Below are positions 7,907 to 15,609 of a DNA stretch of 54,643 nt, in pieces. Under the pieces are notes generated by a model. It was not told where the DNA came from and did no database searches. It saw only the letters and a list, made by a program, of their open reading frames with translations. Each line of letters opens with the position of its first letter. The stretch's first letter is position 1. Both the position numbers and the translations under genes were made by a program. The stretch comes from an uncultured Gammaproteobacteria bacterium (GTDB lineage Bacteria > Pseudomonadota > Gammaproteobacteria > Arenicellales > Poriferihabitantaceae). The stretch lies in the NCBI GenBank assembly GCA_947259885.1, contig CAMYNW010000024.1:1-54643 (forward strand), in the 5' to 3' direction.

Positions 7907-10297
7907 TCAACTTTCCCCCAAAACGTTCTGCAGTCGCTCAAGTAAATACTCGGTATTGGTTTGGTTGATGATCATGGGCGGTCTGATCTTCAGTACGTTG
8001 GAATAAATACCGTCAACGCCGATTAACACGCCTTCCTGCTTGAGTGCATTGGCAATAGCTGTTGCCTCTTCGGCCGCGGGTTCGAGGGTATCCTGGTCCC
8101 GTACCAGCTCGACCCCAATAAACAGTCCACTGCCTCGAACATCCCCGACGATCGGATATTGCTTTGCAAGCTGCTTGACGCCGTTGGATAGCAGGTTGCC
8201 GATGCGCTCGGCGTTTTCCATCAATTCTTCGTCCTGCATAACCTGCAATACTGCTGAGGCCGCGGCGCAGGCGACGGGGTTGCCGCCGGTGGTGCTGAAA
8301 AAATCACAACAGTGTTCAAACTTTTCCGCAATCTCTTTTCGAGTCACGACCAGACCCATGGGGTAACCGCCGGCAATGGGTTTACCGAAGGTGACGATGT
8401 CGGGCACTACCCCTGCGAGTTCGAATCCCCACATGGTTTTGCCGAGTCTGCCAAATCCCGATTGCACCTCATCCGCGACGCAAAGACCGCCGGCATTTCT
8501 CACTCGTTGATAGACTTCGTCTGTATAACCTGGCGGCGGGACCATGATGCCGCTTGAACTCAGTATCATGTCCATGTAGAAAGCAGCCGGACGGTGACCA
8601 TTTTGCTCGAGTTTTTGAATGGCGTCATCGCACAAGGCGGCATAGTGCCGACCCCGATCCGCTAGATCTCTTTTCCAGGGGCCCCGGTAATCATCAGGCG
8701 CCTTGATTTCCTCGATGTGCTCGCAACCTGCGCCGGGTTCGATCCTCTCCGCGGGCGACAGATCAAATACCGCGTCGGTGATGCCATGGTAGGCGTTCTC
8801 AAGTACCAGTCCACCGCTATGGCCGGTCCAGGTTTTTGCCAGGCGCCACGCAAGATCATTGGCTTCGCTGCCGGAAGATACAAAGTAACAAACGTCCAGG
8901 TCATTCGGTAAGGTGCTGGTCAGTCTCTCGGCGTAATCGGGGAGGCAGTCATAGAGATACCGGGTGTTGGTGTTCAGCGTGGCGGTCTGCCGTGCGATTG
9001 CGGCAACCACTCTTGGATGACAATGCCCGACATGGGGTACATTGTTATAAGCGTCGAGATAGACTTTGTCATCACTATCGTAGAGCCAGACGCCTTCACC
9101 TTTCACCAGGTCAAGAGGTTTGTCATAGGAATAGTAACCCGCATTGCCTAGATACCTGTTTCTTTTATTCCAGTTCTGTTGTCGTGAATTTCGCGCCGGT
9201 TGAGGCAAATACTTTGAAGGCAGGCCGCAGGCGCCGCGCAGCAACGCTTCAAATTCACCAACCCCCATGGCATCGATTTCTTTTAAAAAATGGGCGGCAT
9301 TTTCATGCCAGCCGTCAAGGTGGACGCGCTTATCGTCCCATTCGATCTCCCGACTGGCCCAGGCATCGATCAGCAGGCAGAGCACGATGCGGCCGATGAT
9401 CAGATCGGGCAGTAAATTAAATTCCTGGTCTTCCAGAGGCAAGACGGCATGGAATCCAGCAACGATGTGCGCAGCGAGTGACGCTGGGTCCTTATGCCCC
9501 ACAGGTACCTCGGCTGCGGTGAGACCTAAGTCCTGGATCAACGGCGCATGAACCATATCGCCGAAATCAAAAATACCTGCAATGCGCGTAGGATCGTCGG
9601 GGTCGACAACCGAGTTATGAAAGGTCAGGTCGTTGTGAATAAGCTGAGCGCGGCAGCTCGCGAGCCTGGGTTTGACCTCATTTGAAAAACGAGCAAGGAA
9701 CGATTGGATAAAGTTCAATAACTGAGAGTCCTGGATGTGCCGGCAAAGCGAAGTCAGTTGATCGACGTTCTGGGTGTCCCAGGCGATTGCGTGTCGTGCC
9801 GCTGGATGAAAGAAACCCCGCAGCGCGTAATTCAGCTGGGCTGAGGTGTGCCCAAGGTCGCGCATCAAGCGCGGATCTGCAGGCGCCTCGTAGAGGGGCA
9901 ATCCAGGAAGAAATCCGAAGGCTCGGACTCTGTAGTATTCAGTGCTACTGGATCCGACGCTGGTCCAGTTCCTGCCGTCGAGGGTCTGGACAAGTTGCTG
10001 CACGGGAAGGGAGGGGTCTAACTGCAGGATATGGTGCAGAGCGGCGCATTGTAGATCGAGGAGATCATCGGGTTCCGCGGCGTTAGCGACCTTTAGCAGC
10101 AAAGCGCTGTGTCGATCGGCGCGATCAGTCCGGATCAGAAAATTCTGGTCGCGCTCTCCACCGAGCGGTTCCGGAATCCCGGTAACGCCGTAGTCCATCC
10201 TGGCGATCTGTTCGATATCAGCAATCCTGATATCCGGAGGAGGGCATTGCAAAGTCTTCAGGATCTCGAGCATCGGCGCGGTCTTCACTTGGATCAA
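7907..10297 (-). CDS. Fusion of APH-type small-molecule kinase with PLP class-III aminotransferase/phospho-lyase, 796 aa
   Basis: Residues about 1-360 are an aminoglycoside-phosphotransferase/hydroxylysine-kinase-like fold: Brenner-type motif LIHNDLTFHN (Asp223, Asn228) and metal-binding FDFGD (244-247). Residues about 370-796 are a class-III PLP enzyme: PLP-phosphate motif FVSSGSEAND (473-480), DEVQSGFGRLG (609-619) and the Schiff-base Lys639 in TFGKPIAGGYPMG. This half belongs to the group with ethanolamine-phosphate and 5-phosphohydroxylysine phospho-lyases (AGXT2L1/AGXT2L2), while hydroxylysine kinase matches the first half. I infer one chain that phosphorylates an amino alcohol and then eliminates phosphate and ammonia to leave an aldehyde. 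The start is TTG at 10297, or ATG at 10273; neither has a strong ribosome site. A 14-bp palindrome sits just upstream. Confidence 0.88.
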   Translation of the reverse strand: MIQVKTAPMLEILKTLQCPPPDIRIADIEQIARMDYGVTGIPEPLGGERDQNFLIRTDRADRHSALLLKVANAAEPDDLLDLQCAALHHILQLDPSLPVQQLVQTLDGRNWTSVGSSSTEYYRVRAFGFLPGLPLYEAPADPRLMRDLGHTSAQLNYALRGFFHPAARHAIAWDTQNVDQLTSLCRHIQDSQLLNFIQSFLARFSNEVKPRLASCRAQLIHNDLTFHNSVVDPDDPTRIAGIFDFGDMVHAPLIQDLGLTAAEVPVGHKDPASLAAHIVAGFHAVLPLEDQEFNLLPDLIIGRIVLCLLIDAWASREIEWDDKRVHLDGWHENAAHFLKEIDAMGVGEFEALLRGACGLPSKYLPQPARNSRQQNWNKRNRYLGNAGYYSYDKPLDLVKGEGVWLYDSDDKVYLDAYNNVPHVGHCHPRVVAAIARQTATLNTNTRYLYDCLPDYAERLTSTLPNDLDVCYFVSSGSEANDLAWRLAKTWTGHSGGLVLENAYHGITDAVFDLSPAERIEPGAGCEHIEEIKAPDDYRGPWKRDLADRGRHYAALCDDAIQKLEQNGHRPAAFYMDMILSSSGIMVPPPGYTDEVYQRVRNAGGLCVADEVQSGFGRLGKTMWGFELAGVVPDIVTFGKPIAGGYPMGLVVTRKEIAEKFEHCCDFFSTTGGNPVACAAASAVLQVMQDEELMENAERIGNLLSNGVKQLAKQYPIVGDVRGSGLFIGVELVRDQDTLEPAAEEATAIANALKQEGVLIGVDGIYSNVLKIRPPMIINQTNTEYLLERLQNVLGES

Positions 10298-10306
10298 AGT
10301 TTATTG

Positions 10307-10320
10307 AATTCTATAGAATT
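10307..10320. promoter_or_regulatory. 14-bp perfect palindrome upstream of the kinase-lyase gene
   Basis: AATTCTATAGAATT is fully self-complementary and lies 10 bp upstream of the TTG start (34 bp upstream of the alternative ATG) of the minus-strand fusion gene. The position fits an operator overlapping the promoter or leader. The regulator is unknown, and no regulator gene adjoins it. Confidence 0.45.
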
Positions 10321-10413
10321 TTCAGGGTGTAATGCCCCATTCAGGGAGACTGGATAACGTTGCGCAGAATATGGGTTAGACTTTCATTGTTCATCTAAAC
10401 CTGAGGATTGAAT

Positions 10414-10806
10414 ATGACGGCCGACTTAATTTATCTTACCTGGACCGCTGTATTGTGTTTGATTTTGTGGATACCGTATATTGCGGGCACGGTAGCAAAA
10501 AACGGACTTCTGTCACCCGAGGAATATAAAACGCCGCTGGAGCGGGAACATCCGGACTGGTTGAGGCGCTGTAATCGCGCCCATGTGAATCTGGTTGAGA
10601 ACCTCCCCCCGTTTGCTGCACTGGTTCTGGTTGCCCATGTCAGTGGCGAAGCCAGTTCGGTCACCGCGATCGCCGCACTGATTTTCTTCTGGGCCCGTGT
10701 GGTGCATGCGGTGGGTTATATTGGGGGTATTCCGTATGTGCGCACCTTATGTTTCAGTATTGGTGTATTCGCCTCCCTGGCGATTGCGTGGGAAATTCTG
10801 AGCTAG
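10414..10806 (+). CDS. MAPEG-family integral membrane protein, 130 aa
   Basis: About four hydrophobic helices: near residues 3-23, then after the conserved loop, 55-75, 80-98 and 108-128. The signature loop RCNRAHVNLVENLPPFAALVL matches bacterial MAPEG proteins, where Arg/Asn/Glu positions bind glutathione in the eukaryotic members. The bacterial enzymes are mostly uncharacterised. ATG at 10414 is preceded by GAGG (10403-10406) at good spacing; a TTG two codons earlier is in frame but less likely. It is transcribed away from the kinase-lyase gene, and I see no functional link to its neighbours. Confidence 0.85.
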   Translation: MTADLIYLTWTAVLCLILWIPYIAGTVAKNGLLSPEEYKTPLEREHPDWLRRCNRAHVNLVENLPPFAALVLVAHVSGEASSVTAIAALIFFWARVVHAVGYIGGIPYVRTLCFSIGVFASLAIAWEILS

Positions 10807-10940
10807 GACAGCCACCCGGGGGGAAAGGTCAGTGTGTCTCCGGGAAGCTATTCTGAGATCCATTTATAAGCGGTATCGGCTGCTGCTTCCTGGTTTTTTG
10901 AAACTCGCCCGATACTCGCTTCAAGGCTGAACAATACGGC

Positions 10941-12626
10941 ATGAAAATTATCGCAATTTTCCTGGTTTGTTTACTGCTGTCAGCGAGTGAGGCATTCGCC
11001 AGCGGTCGATCTGTTTTCGACACTTTGTTCTTAAAAACCAAACAGGGTCAAACAGAATACGATATTCCTTTTCCCTTTTCAAAAGTGATCGACGTTCTGG
11101 AGCGGCAGCTTGGAATGTCGATTAATAACGATGCCAATACCGCTAAAACTGCATTAGTACCTCTCGGGCGATGTATTAACCGCTACGCCGCTGCACCGGA
11201 TTTTTTTAAATATCCGAGAATTGTCGTAGCCATCGACAGCGAGCACTACGGTTCCGGCAAATGGGAAAAACCCTTCATCAAGGATCAGATTTTCCTCGGT
11301 TATCAGGAGAAGGCCAATGCCATAGAGGTGATCAGCTATAACCAAGAGGAAGGACAGTTTGATTTCCAGCTGGTGTCGAATTACTCGGCAGGTAACACGC
11401 CTTCAGTCAAAAAGATTAAGGACGACCGGTGCGCCAGCTGTCATCAGAATAATGGGCCTATCTTCCCCAGATCGAATTGGGATGAGACCGAATTGAATGA
11501 TCAAATATTCAGGCTCATTGGCGAAGCGCAATATGGGCTTGGATACGAATCTTCGCGATCCACCGGAAGCGGGGCGCCGTCCATCGACCAGGCTACCAAC
11601 AGGGCAAATATGTTTCCACTGTTCCAGAGAATCTGGCAGGGCGGTTGCAGATCCAAAAACGCGTTCAGTGAAATCCGGTGCCGAGCAGGGTTGTTGCAAA
11701 TGACACTCGAGCACAGGCTCCAGGAAAACAGTCGCACAATAATTCCTTCCAGGTTAGTAACGGACTACGTTCTTCCTTTAATCGCCGAAAATGCCGGGCA
11801 GTATTGGCCGGACGGAATTTTGATTTTGAGTTCGGATATCAATAATCAAAACCCTCTATCAATGGGTGAGATGATACATCTGAACTCAGCGGAGAGTTTA
11901 AAACAACCCATGTCATTTATGATCAAATGGCACCCGGATAACATCCTTCGAATTATTCAAGGTCTTGGTAGTTTTATTTCGCTTAGTGAGGTCAGGCGGC
12001 TGGACCAGATGCTGTTCGATACCCCTCAGATTACAGCATCTTCAACGATTAACTATCGTGGTGTCTGCAGGATGCGGAAAACTGACAAAGCCAATAAATT
12101 TAAGGACCAAAAAAACAGATCTGGAAATATTGCGGTCAAATGTAATCTTACAGAGGGGGCGCTCTCGAGTGGGGTTGGATTGTATGGAGATTTATATATT
12201 GAATCAGGAGTGGTTAGATCATTCTCACCACTCGGTAACATGTATTTAGAGAGTTCAAACTTTATCGTGGGCATCTCTCACCATGGCGGAAAGATTGAGG
12301 ATGAGGATAATAAATCGCTGATTAGATTGCAGCTATTTGATTCCAAACAACAGCTGTATGCGCGGCTGCCAAATGGAGCAATTGTAGATAGTCTGGAGAT
12401 CAGCTGGAACAGAGGACAGACCAAAGATGAGCTCTTTGACGGCGGAAACTTAGTAGTTGCAAAAGTCACGCTGACCGCTGTGGCGGACTCGGGTTTACTT
12501 GACGCGGCTATCGATAGGCTTATCGCGGAAGCAGACCATGGTGCTTCGGCCGTATTCGCCGATAAACCGTTTCGCGGCACAAAGATGATGGATGCGCTGT
12601 TTAAAGAACTTTACTATTTCAAATAA
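10941..12626 (+). CDS. Exported protein with a single c-type heme motif, 561 aa
   Basis: The N-terminus has a signal peptide (IIAIFLVCLLLSASEAFA, cleavage near residue 20). One CxxCH heme-attachment motif occurs at 164-168 (CASCH) followed by QNNGPIFPR, resembling the heme segment of periplasmic cytochrome-like proteins. The rest, about 390 residues, is polar and not recognised; it contains several other single cysteines (for example in GGCRSKN, IRCRAG, GVCRM, VKCNL). Periplasmic localisation and covalent heme are inferred. It stands alone, between the MAPEG and EEP genes. No paralogue or electron-transfer partner is visible nearby. Confidence 0.7.
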   Translation: MKIIAIFLVCLLLSASEAFASGRSVFDTLFLKTKQGQTEYDIPFPFSKVIDVLERQLGMSINNDANTAKTALVPLGRCINRYAAAPDFFKYPRIVVAIDSEHYGSGKWEKPFIKDQIFLGYQEKANAIEVISYNQEEGQFDFQLVSNYSAGNTPSVKKIKDDRCASCHQNNGPIFPRSNWDETELNDQIFRLIGEAQYGLGYESSRSTGSGAPSIDQATNRANMFPLFQRIWQGGCRSKNAFSEIRCRAGLLQMTLEHRLQENSRTIIPSRLVTDYVLPLIAENAGQYWPDGILILSSDINNQNPLSMGEMIHLNSAESLKQPMSFMIKWHPDNILRIIQGLGSFISLSEVRRLDQMLFDTPQITASSTINYRGVCRMRKTDKANKFKDQKNRSGNIAVKCNLTEGALSSGVGLYGDLYIESGVVRSFSPLGNMYLESSNFIVGISHHGGKIEDEDNKSLIRLQLFDSKQQLYARLPNGAIVDSLEISWNRGQTKDELFDGGNLVVAKVTLTAVADSGLLDAAIDRLIAEADHGASAVFADKPFRGTKMMDALFKELYYFK

Positions 12627-12931
12627 GTAGTGCGCCTTCTATGGTCCTGGTAACAAGCCCATTAACTTGAAATTGTGTTGACAATGCCATTTCTTGTTTT
12701 AACGCATTAAGCGGATAAAAGGAGCAGCAAAAAGTCAGGAAATACTGCCGTTTAGATCATTTCTTGCGTATATTCTGGTAGTCTAATATTCGGTGTGTAA
12801 TCTGACCGAAATAATTAATTAGCAATTTACTCTTGTTGTCTGGAGTCAATTTGGTTAACACAAGCGGCCCCGAGAGCCTTGGGTTTGTTGCTGCATTTTC
12901 ACTGGCCTTATAACGAGTAAAAGTAAATTCC
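12627..12931. other. 305-bp intergenic gap
   Basis: AT-rich with no convincing coding frame. A TTGACA hexamer lies near 12678, but no well-spaced -10 follows. I see no RNA gene. Confidence 0.3.
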
Positions 12932-13690
12932 TTGAATCTTCGCGTTATCAGCTACAACATCCATCGCGCAATCGGACTCGACCGGCGCTTTCAACCCGAC
13001 CGCATCGTCAAAGTTCTCCAGGATCACGATGCGGACATCGTTTTGCTGCAGGAAGTAGATCGCGGCGTGCCGAGATCGAATCAAATGGACATGGCAAAGA
13101 GTTTTGCCGGCATGCTTGACTATCCCTATTATGCTGCAGGATATAATGTGAGCTTGCGCAAGGGGCATTATGGGAATGCGACGCTAAGTCGATATCCTAT
13201 TATTCGTGAACGCAATATCGATTTGACAATAAGCGATAATAAACGCCGCGGTTGTCAACATACCACCATACAAATTGAATCAAAACATAACCGTTGCAAT
13301 GTGGAGGTTTTCAATCTGCATCTCGGTCTGTCTCCACTCGAAAGGCAGCGTCAGGCCGGAATATTATTGCGCGCGAAAGAGTTTTCCTCGATCGATCCCG
13401 CCTCCGCCTGCATCGTAGGTGGCGATTTCAATGACTGGTTATCGCGATTGCGTGCACTCTTTGTCGAAGGCATGTCTCTGCGTTGCGCAACTGACCACAA
13501 TACCAATTTCCGCACGCGACCAATTAAAACCTACCCTTCCTTTTCTCCTCGCGGTGGGTTGGACCGTATCTATTACCGAGGCAATCTACAGCTCACCGGC
13601 GCAATAGGCTGTCGCCACAAAATTGCGCGGGTTGCCAGCGATCATCTGCCGGTGATTGTGGATTTCCAGTTATTGCTGGGTGGTAGATAA
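12932..13690 (+). CDS. Endonuclease/exonuclease/phosphatase (EEP) family hydrolase, 252 aa
   Basis: Metal-dependent phosphodiesterase fold. Motifs in order: LRVISYNIHRAIG at the N-terminus, LLQEVDRG with metal-ligand Glu41, NLHLGLS, VGGDFND (Asp and Asn of the active site), GLDRIYY, and the C-terminal VASDHLPV with catalytic Asp-His. Size fits the soluble bacterial EEP proteins found near cardiolipin-synthase-like genes; none is adjacent here. The start is TTG, since an in-frame stop at 12911-12913 excludes any upstream start, and the family motif begins three residues in. The ribosome site is weak. The substrate (nucleic acid, phospholipid or sugar phosphate) cannot be told. Confidence 0.88.
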   Translation: MNLRVISYNIHRAIGLDRRFQPDRIVKVLQDHDADIVLLQEVDRGVPRSNQMDMAKSFAGMLDYPYYAAGYNVSLRKGHYGNATLSRYPIIRERNIDLTISDNKRRGCQHTTIQIESKHNRCNVEVFNLHLGLSPLERQRQAGILLRAKEFSSIDPASACIVGGDFNDWLSRLRALFVEGMSLRCATDHNTNFRTRPIKTYPSFSPRGGLDRIYYRGNLQLTGAIGCRHKIARVASDHLPVIVDFQLLLGGR

Positions 13691-13828
13691 CTCAGGCGCA
13701 ATGCGCTCTACGCCTATCTTCCACTGTGCCAATAACCGCGCTTTCAATTTGTCGCTGACTTTTATACTTCGCGGCCGCGGTAACTTCTCAGGAAAAATGC
13801 AAAACAACTGAACCTTCAGCTGTAGACG

Positions 13829-13869
13829 GTGGATTGACGTCTAAGTACGAAGTACTTTTACTGATCCAC
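13829..13869. terminator. Nested inverted repeat between convergent genes
   Basis: Outer arms GTGGAT (13829-13834) and ATCCAC (13864-13869) enclose a perfect 6-bp hairpin AAGTAC-gaa-GTACTT (13843-13857) followed by TT. It sits between the convergent EEP and TPR genes, where a bidirectional terminator would be expected. Confidence 0.4.
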
Positions 13870-13921
13870 TCTCCTGCGAACAGTTTGCTTTCGTCAGCGC
13901 TGCTTGTCGAGCCTTGTCACT

Positions 13922-15268
13922 CTAGTGAGCGATCTTATCCTTGAAACGCCTGGTGAGTGGGCTGAATGGTTTGTGCACAGAACGCTCACTCACGAGATTA
14001 GTACTCAGTCCAACCTGTCCATCGCGAATAGCAGATTCGATCAGGGTCTGGGTCAGGATATCGCGCTGTGCGTTGCTGCCACCGAAACGATGCGCGATCG
14101 TGCGAATCCCAAGTAGATCATCCACTGCATCGCTGTAGCGTTCTTCGCCAAATGCGATCATTGCCGAGCAGGCGGGCACTCCAACTTGTTCTGCCATCAG
14201 GCGGGTTAAAGCAGGATTGCTGGTGGCGGCTGATTCTACTGACTTGAGAACTTCTTTTGCCTCCTTTATACGTCCGGCCCCGACCATGGCCACTACGGCA
14301 TGCAGATCGTTGAACGCGTAATAACCGTTTTCCACCGGCGTCTTGCGCGCCCATAAATCGGCGATGCCACGCCATCGATCACTGACCTCTATACCTTGTA
14401 GCTTCAGCCGCCAAAGCAATGCTGACGCATCTAACATCTGCAATGACACATCCGATTCTCCGGGCAGAATTTCGCTATCGTAGAGCTCGAGTGCACCATC
14501 GAAGTCTTCCTGCTCAATGTGGAACAGGGCAAGGTGCCACCAGTTATGAAAAGCAAATCCGTTATCGGGCGCCCAGTCAGGGGAGGTCGATCGCATGAAA
14601 TTCTGTCCCTCCTCATACCGGTTCTGCATTTCCATTACGTGGGCCAGCGCGTGCACACTCCAGCCGTCGCGCTTTTCAATATCTAACGCCTCGCGCGCGG
14701 CTTGTTCGGCCCGGTCGAACTGATTGCATTCTTCAAATCCAAATGCCTGCATGCCCATAATAAAGGAATACCCTGGCATCGAGGAATCCCAGTGGCCAAG
14801 CACGCGTCCAATGCGATCGCGCAGGTTCACCGCATCACCAAGATAAAAATCTGTCAGGTGGGCGCACTGAATTGCCATGGCATCCGTGGGATGATCAGCT
14901 AAGACCTGATCCCAGGTCTGGCAGGCCCGATTCCACCGACCTTCCATCCAATGTCGCGCGGCATTCACCAGCTGCTTTTCACGGTCGATAGATTTTTCTG
15001 CCAGTGATTCTGCTTTTTCAATGCTCTGTTTAATTGCAGGGATATACTGGCGTTCGCTCATCATTAACATTGCGCTCGCGTTAAAAATATGACCCATTAC
15101 AAATTCAGGATCATTTACTAAGGTCTCTGCCAGTGTTTCGGTGGGATCACCGAAGTAGCTTTGGAATTGACGGATCGCTTTTTCGTACTCCTCGAGGGAT
15201 TTTGGTTCACATTTGGAAACAGGTGCGCCGCGTGCATCGGTTTGGTTTGATTGTGTTGCTGTCATCAT
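13922..15268 (-). CDS. TTC38-like tetratricopeptide repeat protein, 448 aa
   Basis: An alpha-helical repeat protein without signal peptide. The central block VHALAHVMEMQNRYEEG followed by FHNWWHLALFHIE matches the conserved core of the TPR38 (TTC38) family found in bacteria and animals. Repeat-like helix pairs run from about residue 50 to 420. The biochemical role of the family is not established. It ends about 20 bp upstream of the amidohydrolase relic and is not obviously in an operon. The start, ATGATG at 15268, has no strong ribosome site. Confidence 0.85.
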   Translation of the reverse strand: MMTATQSNQTDARGAPVSKCEPKSLEEYEKAIRQFQSYFGDPTETLAETLVNDPEFVMGHIFNASAMLMMSERQYIPAIKQSIEKAESLAEKSIDREKQLVNAARHWMEGRWNRACQTWDQVLADHPTDAMAIQCAHLTDFYLGDAVNLRDRIGRVLGHWDSSMPGYSFIMGMQAFGFEECNQFDRAEQAAREALDIEKRDGWSVHALAHVMEMQNRYEEGQNFMRSTSPDWAPDNGFAFHNWWHLALFHIEQEDFDGALELYDSEILPGESDVSLQMLDASALLWRLKLQGIEVSDRWRGIADLWARKTPVENGYYAFNDLHAVVAMVGAGRIKEAKEVLKSVESAATSNPALTRLMAEQVGVPACSAMIAFGEERYSDAVDDLLGIRTIAHRFGGSNAQRDILTQTLIESAIRDGQVGLSTNLVSERSVHKPFSPLTRRFKDKIAH

Positions 15269-15288
15269 TCGCTACCTGGCTTACTAAG

Positions 15289-15554
15289 TTAAGAACAGTG
15301 ACTGGCCCAGAACCCGTCAGTAAAGGGAAGATCGGGTGAACAGTTTTGCACTTCACCATTTATCGTTGTCATTTCGACGAAAATTTCTTTAAGTTGGTAT
15401 TGTGGAACTGTCAGTGGATTTTCAGAAAGAACTATCAGGCCTGCAAAATTGCCTCTCCGGATTGAGCCCACTTCTTGCGCTCGATCCAGGAAATACGCAG
15501 CGTTAGCGTTATCACAAACGTCACAATCAGAGATAAGAAACCAAACGTACGCAT
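15289..15554 (-). pseudogene. Relic of a secreted amidohydrolase (YtcJ/amidohydrolase-3 type)
   Basis: Two pieces remain in different frames. From ATG at 15552-15554, with an AAAAAGG ribosome site 8 bases upstream, a 39-codon frame starts MRTFGFLSLIVTFVITLTLR, a typical signal peptide. Overlapping it, a second frame ending at 15289 reads NAAYFLDRAQEVGSI, GNFAGLIVLSENPLTVP and MTTINGEVQN. That is the conserved C-terminal end of metal-dependent amidohydrolases (the loop after the last barrel strand plus the small beta domain). I infer a large internal deletion joining the two ends of one gene out of frame. The 39-codon frame might instead be a genuine small membrane protein. Confidence 0.7.
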
Positions 15555-15609
15555 GAGAATTACCTTTTTATTACTACCTTTCTTGACTGAGTATACTGCT
15601 TTTTGAGAT

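Noticed and set aside
8419..8429. GTTCGAATCCC, resembling a tRNA T-loop
   Set aside because: It lies inside the aminotransferase domain of the fusion gene, and no acceptor, D or anticodon stems fit around it.
8836..9399. 187-codon plus-strand frame
   Set aside because: Arg/Cys/His-rich shadow of the kinase-lyase fusion, with no homology pattern.
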